From Bacteroidetes bacterium GWF2_33_16 (GTDB lineage: Bacteria; Bacteroidota; Bacteroidia; Bacteroidales; UBA12077): 64,000 nucleotides of DNA. Position 1 is the stretch's first letter. The number at the start of each line of letters is the position of its first letter. Position numbers and translations under genes: made by a program. The stretch lies in the NCBI GenBank assembly GCA_001768565.1, contig MEOE01000012.1, positions 51,659 to 115,658 on the forward strand, written 5' to 3'. Positions 1 through 8,589 of this stretch are shown in pieces. Under the pieces are notes generated by a model. That model ran no database searches and was not told where the DNA came from. It saw only the letters and a list, made by a program, of their open reading frames with translations.

Positions 1-1
1 A

Positions 2-832
2 CCAGCTGATGTTATTTCTGTTGTTATGACTCATCCACCACGCGAAGTTGAGCTTACACCTGAAAACATTCCGTTAAATATTGTCTTCGAAGATGATTAT
101 TTGATTATTGTAAATAAAACACCCGAAATGGTTGTGCATCCATCTTATGGCCATTATACCGGAACCCTTGTTAATGCATTAATGTATCATTTAAAAGACA
201 CACCTTTATTTAATTCGGGCGAACTGCGTCCGGGGTTGGTTCACCGTATTGATAAGAACACATCCGGATTGCTTGTAATTGCAAAAACCGAACAAGCACT
301 TAATAAGTTGGCAAAACAATTTTTCGAAAAAACATCGGAAAGAACTTATAACGCTCTTGTTTGGGGATCATTTAACGAAAAAGAAGGTACTATCACCGGA
401 AATATTGGACGAAATATAAAAAACCGTAAAATAATGCAGGTTTTTCCCGACGGTTCTCAAGGAAAAAATGCAATCACACATTATAAAGTTTTGGAAGAAC
501 TGGGATATGTTACCCTCATTGAATGTAAGCTTGAAACAGGAAGAACACATCAGATCAGAGCCCATTTTCAATATATCGGCCACCCATTATTTAACGATAG
601 CGATTATGGAGGTAATCAGGTATTAAAAGGCACAACCTTTACAAAATACAAGCAATTTGTACATAATTGTTTTAATATACTTCCGCGACAAGCTTTACAT
701 GCTAAAACACTCGGATTTAAACATCCGGTAACAGGCAAATTTATTCAGTTCGACTCTGAAATACCTGATGATATGCAACAAGTGATTGAAAAGTGGAGAA
801 GATATATATCGGGCAGAGATATAGATAATTAG
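2..832 (+). CDS. rluD: RluD-family 23S rRNA pseudouridine synthase (5' end outside window)
   Basis: Isomerises uridines to pseudouridine, most likely in helix 69 of 23S rRNA, in the cytoplasm. The reading frame is open from base 2, so the N-terminus (probably an S4 RNA-binding domain) lies before the window; the ATG at 26 is internal. The RluA/RluD signature HRIDKNTSGLL is clear and contains the catalytic Asp, followed by the conserved ETGRTHQIRAH segment and the C-terminal LHAKTLGFKHP segment. The family is certain; choosing RluD over a paralogue rests on overall likeness. It stands alone, with the next gene 79 bases on. Confidence 0.9.
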   Translation, partial: PADVISVVMTHPPREVELTPENIPLNIVFEDDYLIIVNKTPEMVVHPSYGHYTGTLVNALMYHLKDTPLFNSGELRPGLVHRIDKNTSGLLVIAKTEQALNKLAKQFFEKTSERTYNALVWGSFNEKEGTITGNIGRNIKNRKIMQVFPDGSQGKNAITHYKVLEELGYVTLIECKLETGRTHQIRAHFQYIGHPLFNDSDYGGNQVLKGTTFTKYKQFVHNCFNILPRQALHAKTLGFKHPVTGKFIQFDSEIPDDMQQVIEKWRRYISGRDIDN

Positions 833-911
833 ATTCGTACTTTTTTTCATAATTTTATTATAGTCCTTTCCAAAAAAATTGTAATTTGTAGTTTATAACA
901 CGAAATAAACT

Positions 912-1439
912 ATGAAACTGCATGCAATTATTCTTAAATCATTTCTTATTATGAGTATAGGATTCGTTTTCGGATGTACAAACTACAAACCATTAGAGAC
1001 TGTTTCGAATGTTGATGTGGAGAAATATATGGGCAAATGGTATGAGATATCTACTATCCCTCAACGATTTCAAAAAGGGTGCCATTGCACAACTGCTGAA
1101 TATACCCTTTCTGAGCAGGGTTTTGTTAAAGTAAAAAATTCGTGCAGGAAAGATTCGGTAAATGGCCCCGTTAGTCAAATCGAAGGGAAAGCATTTATTG
1201 TAAAGAACTCGAATAACTCAAAACTACAGGTTCAGTTTTTCTGGCCAATGAGAGCTAAATACTGGATTATTGATCTAGCTCCTGATTATAGTTACGCTGT
1301 AGTTGGTCATCCAAATCGCAAATACCTATGGATCTTATCGAGGACACCAGAACTGAATGATGCAATTTATCAACAAATAATAAATCGACTAAAAGAAAAA
1401 GATTATAATATAGACCTTCTGGTTAAAACCGTACATTAA
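912..1439 (+). CDS. Lipocalin family lipoprotein (Blc-like)
   Basis: Outer-membrane lipoprotein of the bacterial lipocalin (Blc) family, which binds fatty acids or lysophospholipids and is linked to membrane maintenance. A lipoprotein signal peptide is visible: a hydrophobic stretch ending FGC, with the Cys at about residue 22. The lipocalin motif GKWYEIS follows near residue 42, then alternating beta-strand sequence with Y-x-V-V-G-H-P and LWILSRTP, both typical of Blc. Length 175 aa is normal for Blc. It appears monocistronic. The bound ligand cannot be read from the sequence. Confidence 0.9.
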   Translation: MKLHAIILKSFLIMSIGFVFGCTNYKPLETVSNVDVEKYMGKWYEISTIPQRFQKGCHCTTAEYTLSEQGFVKVKNSCRKDSVNGPVSQIEGKAFIVKNSNNSKLQVQFFWPMRAKYWIIDLAPDYSYAVVGHPNRKYLWILSRTPELNDAIYQQIINRLKEKDYNIDLLVKTVH

Positions 1440-1633
1440 TATAAAATGATTTAAGTAAAAATTGTTTAAACCCTTCATTTAAGTAAAAGAGAACTCGAAT
1501 AACGTTTGTCGTGTCATAGTATTTACTTGTCAATAAAAAGGATTCGTTCGTCAGAACGTTAGAACAAATTATTAAACAATCCGTAATTAAGAGAAAAACA
1601 AGCATAATAACCGTTATAATATTAATAGAAGAT

Positions 1634-2191
1634 ATGACACAAAGAAATCTCAGAAAAATAGATGATGAAGAGTGGAAGGATATCCCATTTGCTGAAAAGA
1701 AATATGAAGTAAGTAGTTATGGTAGAGTAAAAAGCTTCTGCTATAGTAAGAATGGTGGTAGAATATTAAAACCAGGCTTAACTAAAGGATTCCATACTGT
1801 TACCTTTAAAACCGAAGGTAAGAAAAAAACTTTCCTTGTTCACAAACTAGTAGCAATGATGTTTGTTAAGAAAACCAGCGAAGATCAGGTTATTGCTATT
1901 CACCTCGACTGGAATAAAAGAAATAATCACTACTCAAATCTTCAGTGGGTAACTCGGCAAGAAGCCTATGACCGAATAATGCCTCGATTGCAAGAAATTA
2001 ATAAGATCAAAAACAAAGGAATAGTTCGTAATTCGAAACTAAAACCTGAAGATGTTGAAAGGCTAAAATCAATGCTCGAGAAAGGAATAAAACAAAATGT
2101 AATAGCTAAGCTGTTCTCAATTAGCGAGATGCAGGTAACAAGAATAAAGAGGGGGGAAAATTGGGCAAAGATCAAGGCAACTGCTCAATAA
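1634..2191 (+). CDS. NUMOD4/HNH endonuclease-like protein with C-terminal helix-turn-helix
   Basis: Resembles free-standing homing-endonuclease-type proteins. Domains in order: a NUMOD4 motif (about residues 13-36, EW-DIP then YEVSSYGRVKS), an HNH_3-type segment (about 70-115, with VHKLVA, then a His in AIHLDWN, the NN pair, and NLQWVT), and a helix-turn-helix (about 137-178, ending ISEMQVTRIKRGENW). The expected catalytic His and Asn are present, so it may be active. It has its own strong terminator and no intron, intein or phage gene next to it. About 190 bases without a gene precede it. Family assignment is good; the DNA target and biological role are unknown. It could also act as a DNA-binding regulator. 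Confidence 0.8.
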   Translation: MTQRNLRKIDDEEWKDIPFAEKKYEVSSYGRVKSFCYSKNGGRILKPGLTKGFHTVTFKTEGKKKTFLVHKLVAMMFVKKTSEDQVIAIHLDWNKRNNHYSNLQWVTRQEAYDRIMPRLQEINKIKNKGIVRNSKLKPEDVERLKSMLEKGIKQNVIAKLFSISEMQVTRIKRGENWAKIKATAQ

Positions 2192-2203
2192 TTTAACACG
2201 ATG

Positions 2204-2230
2204 AAAAACGCCACGTCCTGTGGCGTTTTT
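2204..2230 (+). terminator. Rho-independent terminator of the HNH gene
   Basis: A perfect 11-bp stem (aaaaacgccac / gtggcgttttt) with a 5-base loop begins 13 bases after the stop codon and runs into a T-rich stretch. Confidence 0.9.
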
Positions 2231-2310
2231 CTTTTTACCAAAAGATAATTTGGCAAACAATTTGTTATTGGTATTGGGTTAACAAGCATAAACTATAAAA
2301 CCTTATAATT

Positions 2311-2907
2311 ATGAAAAAGATTCTTTTAACCCTATTAGTTCTATCTTTTGCAGGATTAATATTCGCGCAAGAAGATGAAAAAATGCAAACTCTTATTAAA
2401 GCTCCTTCCAAAATCAGGGGATATGTTGGTCCATTAATGAATTTCACGAATATTGATGGAGAATTTGCTTATATGTCGGGATTTACTGCATCGGGAATAT
2501 TTAACGACAAGATCTTATTTGGATTTTACAGCCAGGTTCTCGAAACTCCAATGTATTCAAAAAACGATGATTATCTGGGAGCAGATATGAATTTTGATCA
2601 TCAGGGAATCTCCATAGGGTATATATTTATGCCTAAGAAAATGCTGCATTTTACTACAATTCTTTATGCTGGAAAAGGAAACCTTGAAGTTTATAACGAT
2701 TTAACAGAAAAATGGATAGATGATAATATTATTTTCAACCTAAATCCAATGATTGAAGCAGAGATTAATCTTTTTCGATTTTTACGTGTTGGTGTAGGTG
2801 TAAATTATAACTTCGCATTTGATGTTGACCAGATTAACGGTTACACTGATCAGGATTTTTCTGGTTTTGGTGGTAATCTAAGTTTAAAATTTGGTTGGTT
2901 TAAGTAA
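2311..2907 (+). CDS. Exported protein, probable small outer-membrane beta-barrel
   Basis: I do not recognise the family. A Sec signal peptide is clear (MKKILLTLLVLSFAGLIFAQ, cleaved after Ala at about 19). The mature part is rich in alternating hydrophobic and aromatic residues, with strand-like ends such as RVGVGVNYNFAF and a C-terminal aromatic strand ending LSLKFGWFK, as in small Bacteroidota outer-membrane barrels. Length 198 aa would suit an 8-strand barrel. It is monocistronic and followed by a terminator. Function unknown. Confidence 0.7.
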   Translation: MKKILLTLLVLSFAGLIFAQEDEKMQTLIKAPSKIRGYVGPLMNFTNIDGEFAYMSGFTASGIFNDKILFGFYSQVLETPMYSKNDDYLGADMNFDHQGISIGYIFMPKKMLHFTTILYAGKGNLEVYNDLTEKWIDDNIIFNLNPMIEAEINLFRFLRVGVGVNYNFAFDVDQINGYTDQDFSGFGGNLSLKFGWFK

Positions 2908-2931
2908 CCCAACACAATAATATTATAATTC

Positions 2932-2957
2932 AAGGAGCTTTCTAAAGCTCCTTTTTT
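2932..2957 (+). terminator. Rho-independent terminator
   Basis: A 9-bp stem (aaggagctt / aagctcctt, loop tcta) followed by a T run, 25 bases after the stop of the exported protein. Confidence 0.85.
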
Positions 2958-3013
2958 ATTTGCAATTTTTATAGATTTTATAAAGTATAATACAACCTTA
3001 TCAGGATAAATCT

Positions 3014-3021
3014 TATTTTTG
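3014..3021 (+). promoter_or_regulatory. Candidate -7 element for the ddl operon
   Basis: TATTTTTG matches the Bacteroidota -7 consensus TAnnTTTG exactly and lies 23 bases before the ddl start. No clear -33 TTTG is seen at the usual spacing, so this is tentative. Confidence 0.4.
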
Positions 3022-3044
3022 AGTATTAAAAATCAGGTAAAAAA

Positions 3045-4034
3045 ATGAAAAAAAATATAGCTATTGTTGCAGGAGGAGACTCATCGGAATATGTAATATC
3101 ATTAAAAAGTGCAGAACAGATTGCTAAATGGATTGATAAGGACAAATATAATGTATTCACTATTTTAGCAAAAGGCACGGATTGGTTTGTAAAAAGTGAA
3201 CAATTTTGTGATCTGGTGCTAAACAAGGATGATTTCAGCTTTTCGTATAACAACCAGAAAACAACTTTCGATTGCGCCCTGATTACTATTCATGGCACAC
3301 CAGGTGAAGACGGTAAAATGCAGGGTTATTTTGATACATTGCATATCCCCTACACTACTTCGAATGTTCTGGCATCAGCTATAACTTTTAACAAAGTTTT
3401 CAGCAAAAACTACTTAAAACCATTCAATATTCCATTAGCAAATTTTATTACTCTCAAGAAAGGTGATGTTATTGATGCTGATAAAATAATTGAAGTTACC
3501 GGATTACCTTGTTTTGTAAAGCCCAATTGTGGAGGCTCCAGTTTTGGTGTTTCAAAAGTAAAAGAAAAAGACAAGTTATTCGAAGCAATTGAATTTGCAT
3601 ATAAAGAAGATAATGAAGTAATTATAGAAGAATTTCTTTCTGGCACTGAACTAACATGTGGACTCGTAAAAACGAAGGAACAAACAATTATCTTTCCTCC
3701 AACTGAGATTGTAAGCAAGACAGAGTTTTTCGATTACGAAGCTAAATATACCAAAGGTATGTGCGATGAAATTACTCCAGCTCGAATTTCGAAAGAGTTA
3801 ACAATTGAGATTCAGCAATTATCGTCGCAGATTTATGATATTTTTAATTTGAATGGCATCGTTCGGATTGATTATATATATTCAAAAGACACATTGTACT
3901 TTATGGAAGTAAATACCGTTCCTGGAATGAGTGCTGCGAGTATTGTACCTCAGCAAGTTGAAGCAGCAGGATTAAATATGAAAGATATTTTTGGCCTTAT
4001 TATTGAAGATTCATTAAACCGACATCAAAAATAA
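3045..4034 (+). CDS. ddl: D-alanine--D-alanine ligase
   Basis: Cytoplasmic ATP-grasp enzyme that joins two D-Ala for the peptidoglycan precursor. The N-terminal AGGDSSEYVISLKSA segment, the central ATP-grasp lysine region (CFVKPNCGGSSFGVSK), the metal-binding RIDY segment and the C-terminal MEVNTVPGMS motif are all typical; 329 aa is normal length. The stop codon overlaps the ATG of the next gene (TAATG), so translation is probably coupled to a molybdo-oxidoreductase, an unusual partner. No other cell-wall gene is nearby. Confidence 0.93.
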   Translation: MKKNIAIVAGGDSSEYVISLKSAEQIAKWIDKDKYNVFTILAKGTDWFVKSEQFCDLVLNKDDFSFSYNNQKTTFDCALITIHGTPGEDGKMQGYFDTLHIPYTTSNVLASAITFNKVFSKNYLKPFNIPLANFITLKKGDVIDADKIIEVTGLPCFVKPNCGGSSFGVSKVKEKDKLFEAIEFAYKEDNEVIIEEFLSGTELTCGLVKTKEQTIIFPPTEIVSKTEFFDYEAKYTKGMCDEITPARISKELTIEIQQLSSQIYDIFNLNGIVRIDYIYSKDTLYFMEVNTVPGMSAASIVPQQVEAAGLNMKDIFGLIIEDSLNRHQK

Positions 4035-6088
4035 TGGGATCAAAAAGGGTATATACCACTGCTTGTCCACGGAATTGTTACAGTACATGCTCGTTTAAGG
4101 TATGGACTGAAGATGGAAAAGTAATAAATATAGACCCGCATCCCTTAAATCTTGCCACGCCCGAAGGTATATGCTTAAAAGGACTTAGTTATGTTGAACG
4201 GGTAAATTCCCCAAAAAGAATTTTGTATCCATTAAAAAAGATAAATGGTCAATTTGTTAAAATTACGTGGGACGAAGCATTAAATAAAATTTCAGAAAAA
4301 CTAATTTATTACAAATCCAATTTCAGTCCACAATCTGTATTGTTCTATTATGCTAGCGGTATGTCAGGATTGTTGAACTCTATAAGCATGAATTTCTGGC
4401 GAATGTATGGTGGAGCAACCACAGTTTATGGAAATCTTTGCTGGCCAGCAGGATTGGAAGCCTCCCGATTAACTCTGGGTGAAAACAAACATAATGTACC
4501 GTGGGATTTAGAAAATTCCAAACTTATTGTTGTATGGGGAAAAAATCCGGCTGAATCAAATATACAACAAATGATTCCGATTGAACTAGCACAGCAAAAA
4601 GGAGCAAAATTGATATTTGTCGATCCACGAAGAACAGCCTCATCAGAAAGAGCCGACTTATTGATTCAGCCGATTCCAGGGACAGATGGAATTTTGGCTT
4701 TAGCTATTGCACAAATCCTAATTGAGAAAGATCAAATCGATCATGAGTTTATTAAAAACCATGTTTTAGGATTTGATGAATTTAAAAAATCACTAGAAAA
4801 AATAACTATTGATGAGGCAAGTATCGAATGCGGCGTTTCTGTTCCATTTATTGAGAAACTAGCAGATTTTGTAGGAACTATTAAACCCATGACATTGATT
4901 CCGGGATACGGAATGCAACGCTATACGAATGGTGGACAAACAACACGTTGTTTACTTGCATTATCAATTCTTACGGGAAACATTGGCAAACCAGGCGCAT
5001 GCTGGCATTACGCCAATTTGCAGGGAGATATTTTTAGTGATGTAAAAGAACCATTGAATTATTTTCCACCCGAAAAACCAGATGGTGTTTTCCGTCGTGA
5101 GATAGCCACAGCAATGCTTGGCGAAGACATGCTTCGGTTAACAAATCCCGAATTAAAAATGGCATGGGTTGAAAGAGGAAATCCTGTAACTCAGAATCCA
5201 GATAGCAATAAAGTGAAAGAAGCATTCAGAAAGCTCGAATTTAAAGTTGTAGTTGAGCAATTTTTAACCGATACTGCCCAGGAAGCAGACATTGTACTAC
5301 CTGCCAAAACCATGTTTGAGCAATCGGATATCATTTCTTCTTACTGGAATCCTTATGTTCAGCTACGCCAAAAAGTTATTGAACCGATTGGAGAAGTAAA
5401 ACCAGAAACAGAAATTTATTATCTGCTTGCAAAAAAAATGGGCTTTACAGATTCTGAGATTGAAAAAAACATTCCTTATCCTTCGGATGAAGCAATTGAA
5501 CAATGGCTGACTGAAAAGCTAAAACCATTTCCTGAAATCACACTTGAAAAACTAAAACAAGGTCCGGTTTTAACACCAGCTTTGCAGGAAATAGCATTCT
5601 CCGATTACAAATTTAATACTCCTTCGGGTAAGATTGAGTTGTATTGCGAAACAGCGCATAAGAATTGGGGTGTAAATCCTTTGCCAACATATGAAAAAAT
5701 GGTTGAAGGAAAACAAAACACAATTTCAAAATACCCATTTAACCTGATGTCGCCCAATACCAAAAACAGGATTCATTCACAATTTGGAAATCTTGAAAGC
5801 ATTAAAGCTATTGATTCAGAGCCATTTGCTACAATAAACCTGGGTGATGCAGCAAAAAAAGAAATCAATGATAATGAACTTATCAGGGTTTTTAACGATC
5901 GCGGTGAGCTAACCATTAAAGCACGAATTGATGCCAGTTTGCGACCCGGAAATATTGTAATTATTAATGGCTATTGGCATCAGGAAGGATCGTGCCCAAA
6001 TGCTTTATCTAAAGGTCGTGAAACAGATATGGGGCATGGATCCGCTTTTCACGATAATATGGTGGATTACGAAAAGGCTGCAAAATAA
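4034..6088 (+). CDS. Molybdopterin-dependent oxidoreductase, DMSO reductase family, catalytic subunit
   Basis: Catalytic subunit with bis-molybdopterin guanine dinucleotide. The N-terminal [4Fe-4S] site is seen as C11-x3-C15-x3-C19-x27-C47, followed by LKG. A likely Mo ligand is Cys136 in the YGNLCWPAG segment. The middle part carries molybdopterin-domain sequence (VVWGKNPAESN, VDPRRTASSERADL) and the C-terminal third is the dinucleotide-binding domain. There is no twin-arginine signal, so the protein should stay in the cytoplasm. It overlaps ddl at its start and the ferredoxin/anchor gene at its end by TAATG junctions. The substrate is not evident; polysulfide, thiosulfate, DMSO-type or other reductions are all possible. 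Confidence 0.88.
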   Translation: MGSKRVYTTACPRNCYSTCSFKVWTEDGKVINIDPHPLNLATPEGICLKGLSYVERVNSPKRILYPLKKINGQFVKITWDEALNKISEKLIYYKSNFSPQSVLFYYASGMSGLLNSISMNFWRMYGGATTVYGNLCWPAGLEASRLTLGENKHNVPWDLENSKLIVVWGKNPAESNIQQMIPIELAQQKGAKLIFVDPRRTASSERADLLIQPIPGTDGILALAIAQILIEKDQIDHEFIKNHVLGFDEFKKSLEKITIDEASIECGVSVPFIEKLADFVGTIKPMTLIPGYGMQRYTNGGQTTRCLLALSILTGNIGKPGACWHYANLQGDIFSDVKEPLNYFPPEKPDGVFRREIATAMLGEDMLRLTNPELKMAWVERGNPVTQNPDSNKVKEAFRKLEFKVVVEQFLTDTAQEADIVLPAKTMFEQSDIISSYWNPYVQLRQKVIEPIGEVKPETEIYYLLAKKMGFTDSEIEKNIPYPSDEAIEQWLTEKLKPFPEITLEKLKQGPVLTPALQEIAFSDYKFNTPSGKIELYCETAHKNWGVNPLPTYEKMVEGKQNTISKYPFNLMSPNTKNRIHSQFGNLESIKAIDSEPFATINLGDAAKKEINDNELIRVFNDRGELTIKARIDASLRPGNIVIINGYWHQEGSCPNALSKGRETDMGHGSAFHDNMVDYEKAAK

Positions 6089-7377
6089 TGGAACGAAACA
6101 TTTTCATTTTCGATGAGAACAAATGTGTGGGTTGCCATGCCTGCGTTGTTGCATGTATGAACGAAAATGGTTTTCAGTCGCCAGATAAATGGAGAAATGT
6201 ACATAAGTCAATAGATTTCCATTTTCCTGATCTTCCTTTGTTTTATCTTTCGCTGGCATGCAATCATTGTGAAGACGCTCCATGTTTAAAAAACTGCCCT
6301 GCCCTCGCCTACTCACAAGATGAAAAAACAAGAACTATTATTCATCATCCCGAAAAATGTATTGGTTGCAAATATTGCACATGGGCTTGCCCGTATGATG
6401 CTCCGAAATTTAATCCCAAAACCGGAGTTGTCGAGAAATGTACCTTTTGCAATCACAGAATAGAAGAAAATTTAAAGCCTGCCTGTGCCAATTTGTGCCC
6501 TATGGGTGCTTTGGATTTTAAATACACTGATTTTTCAAGAGAAGAGTCTATAGAATCGAGTCCAGTGCCTGTAAATGTTGGATCGGGAATAAAAATTACC
6601 AAACTGCGTAAAAAGAGCGGACCAGAAATGGATCTGAACCTTTTTACAGACCAGCCAAAACATGTTTCGCAGAAGATTAAAAAGAAAATATCAGCAAACG
6701 AGGAATGGCCTTTACTAATATTCACTTTGCTTTCGGCTCTGCTTGTAAGTATATATGCAGCTGAATTAACCAATAATTTTACCTTAGGACTTAAAATTAC
6801 ATACCTGTTTTTTGGAGCTTTAGCTGCTTTGCTAAGTATGTTACATCTTGGAAAAAAACTTAGGGCATTGCGCTCAATAATTAATATTCAAAATTCCTGG
6901 CTTAGTAGAGAGATTGCTTTATTTTCACTTTTCTTTGCAGGGATTTTCTGTGATTTTTTTCTTTTTGATATTCCCAATTTACTTATTTCGTTTATTGGGA
7001 TTTTGTTTCTTTTTGCAATTGACATGCTTTATCGACTTGCAGATTGGCGTTGGCCAATAAGAATTCATTCAGCACAAACACTATTAATCGGAATTACATT
7101 TTATGCATTATTTGTAAACTGGTTTGAGTTATTTGCCGGAATAATTGCATTTCGCGTAATCCTTCATTTATATAGGAAAACAAAATCGGATAAACCAAAA
7201 TGGATAATTTCAATTTTATGGATTGCATTCTTATTTGCTGGATTAATATTATTATACTACGAAAGATCTATTTACACTATACTTCTTGTAGTTTTTTCAG
7301 GTGATATAATTGACAGAATAGAGTTTTATAATGAGTTAAATGTACCTGACCCCAAAATTGAGTTTAGTATAAAATAA
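6088..7377 (+). CDS. Fused four-cluster ferredoxin and DmsC-like membrane anchor
   Basis: Electron-transfer partner of the preceding molybdo-enzyme. Residues 1 to about 160 form a DmsB-type ferredoxin with four Cys groups (C13-x2-C16-x2-C19-x3-C23, then CNHCEDAPCLKNCP, CIGCKYCTWACP and CTFCNHR with a later Cys pair). After a charged linker, about residues 208-420 hold some eight hydrophobic helices resembling the DmsC/NrfD-type anchor. In E. coli these parts are separate proteins (DmsB and DmsC); here they are one chain. The ferredoxin lacks a signal, agreeing with a cytoplasm-facing complex that takes electrons from quinol or gives them to quinone. Confidence 0.85.
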   Translation: MERNIFIFDENKCVGCHACVVACMNENGFQSPDKWRNVHKSIDFHFPDLPLFYLSLACNHCEDAPCLKNCPALAYSQDEKTRTIIHHPEKCIGCKYCTWACPYDAPKFNPKTGVVEKCTFCNHRIEENLKPACANLCPMGALDFKYTDFSREESIESSPVPVNVGSGIKITKLRKKSGPEMDLNLFTDQPKHVSQKIKKKISANEEWPLLIFTLLSALLVSIYAAELTNNFTLGLKITYLFFGALAALLSMLHLGKKLRALRSIINIQNSWLSREIALFSLFFAGIFCDFFLFDIPNLLISFIGILFLFAIDMLYRLADWRWPIRIHSAQTLLIGITFYALFVNWFELFAGIIAFRVILHLYRKTKSDKPKWIISILWIAFLFAGLILLYYERSIYTILLVVFSGDIIDRIEFYNELNVPDPKIEFSIK

Positions 7378-7426
7378 ATTCTAATTAAATCAATTAATCT
7401 CGTTTTAAATTTTATAATATTGCCGA

Positions 7427-7801
7427 ATGAATAAACTGATAATAAATATTAGAAAATCAACACTTTTAACACTTTCGATATTTATTATTTATATCAATTC
7501 CACCAGCTTTTCAACCATTTCAAATCAACAAAGACCCTTACAAGAAGAACCAAGTCAATATTTTTTAAATGAAAAACTGGATTTATTCTGCTCAACACTT
7601 CAAAAAGAACAATTAAATAATGTTATATCAATTAATTATAACTTGATATACAAGAAGCATTTAACTGACTTTTCTTTTCAAGAGGAATTAATCGAATTTC
7701 TGTACGAAAACAAAATATCTAAGATAGAATCAGCTTCTGATATTATTCTTTTTAGCTTCAATTCCATAATTGTAATCTTTCCCTTTCATTATTTCTGGTA
7801 A
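7427..7801 (+). CDS. Small hypothetical exported or membrane protein
   Basis: Not recognised. The 124-aa frame starts 49 bases after the anchor gene and has a hydrophobic N-terminus (about residues 10-30) that could be a signal peptide or membrane helix, a polar middle, and a hydrophobic tail ending FPFHYFW. The frame remains open for about 50 codons beyond its TAA. No motif is visible, and base composition in this AT-rich stretch could allow a chance frame, so I keep it with low confidence. Confidence 0.4.
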   Translation: MNKLIINIRKSTLLTLSIFIIYINSTSFSTISNQQRPLQEEPSQYFLNEKLDLFCSTLQKEQLNNVISINYNLIYKKHLTDFSFQEELIEFLYENKISKIESASDIILFSFNSIIVIFPFHYFW

Positions 7802-7898
7802 ACAAAATTTCTAATAACAACAGTTTTTTTAGATAGAATTATTGCTGCTTTAATAAGCAGGAGTGATATTTTAATTATACATAAAGACAGAATTACTT

Positions 7899-8378
7899 AT
7901 GGAAACATATTCAATTTTAATTGGAATAGGTTGTATTGCTTTGATTATTGCACCTATTTTTCTAATTAATCTTTTAAGAAAAAGAAAAAAACAAAAACTG
8001 TACTTCAAATTCCAGGCACAGGCCAAGCAGAACAATGGAAAAATAAATGAATTCGAATATTGGAATAGTTATGCTATAGGAATTGATTTGCAGAGAGGAA
8101 CGGTTTATTATTCTTCAATGCTCAATAAAAAAGAGGAAATAGAGAAAATTGACGTATCACAAATTAAAAACTGTAAAATAAACAATTTAAGAAATTTGGA
8201 AACAGATACTGAAAGTTTAGTTTTAGAATTTACTTTTGCGAATAACATACCACTTAATAAAAAGATTGAATTTTATAATTCAGAATATGATGGTATAGCA
8301 ATGCATTATGAGTTTAAGTTAGCCGAAAAATGGTTAAAGACAATTACTATTTGCAAAGAATTACTGAACAAAAAGTAA
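7899..8378 (+). CDS. Hypothetical protein with one N-terminal membrane helix
   Basis: Not recognised. One hydrophobic helix (about residues 5-25, IGIGCIALIIAPIFLI) is followed by a basic stretch RKRKKQK, so the rest should face the cytoplasm. The soluble part is about 125 aa of mixed alpha/beta character, with segments such as YAIGIDLQRGTVYYSS and SLVLEFTF, suggesting a small antiparallel beta domain. Its terminator is one of the palindromic repeats of this window. Function unknown. Confidence 0.7.
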   Translation: METYSILIGIGCIALIIAPIFLINLLRKRKKQKLYFKFQAQAKQNNGKINEFEYWNSYAIGIDLQRGTVYYSSMLNKKEEIEKIDVSQIKNCKINNLRNLETDTESLVLEFTFANNIPLNKKIEFYNSEYDGIAMHYEFKLAEKWLKTITICKELLNKK

Positions 8379-8379
8379 T

Positions 8380-8425
8380 AAAAAAGAGCCTCATCCCGAT
8401 GGCTATCGGGACTGAGACTCTTTTA
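8380..8425 (+). terminator. Terminator built on a dispersed palindromic repeat (copy 1)
   Basis: An outer stem of aaaagag / ctctttt encloses an inner stem tcccgat / atcggga (8394-8411). It lies directly after the stop of the preceding gene and ends in a T run. A near-identical element lies at 14131-14172. Confidence 0.75.
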
Positions 8426-8589
8426 TTTTAATACATATACTATTCATCCTCAAATAAATAATAACTGCATAATTAACTTAGCCTATTCACAAATTTGAAA
8501 TGGTTTATGAAATAATTTAAACTTAGAATTCCTAACTATTGATTGGTAGATAGAAATAACTAAATTTATAAATTGAAAACATTCCTAAG

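Noticed and set aside
1440..1633. Possible tRNA or intron remnant upstream of the HNH gene.
   Set aside because: No cloverleaf or intron-like fold was visible; the sequence is AT-rich with only weak promoter-like words.
3410..3718. Minus-strand frame of 102 codons within ddl.
   Set aside because: ddl carries all catalytic motifs on the + strand; the frame is a shadow.
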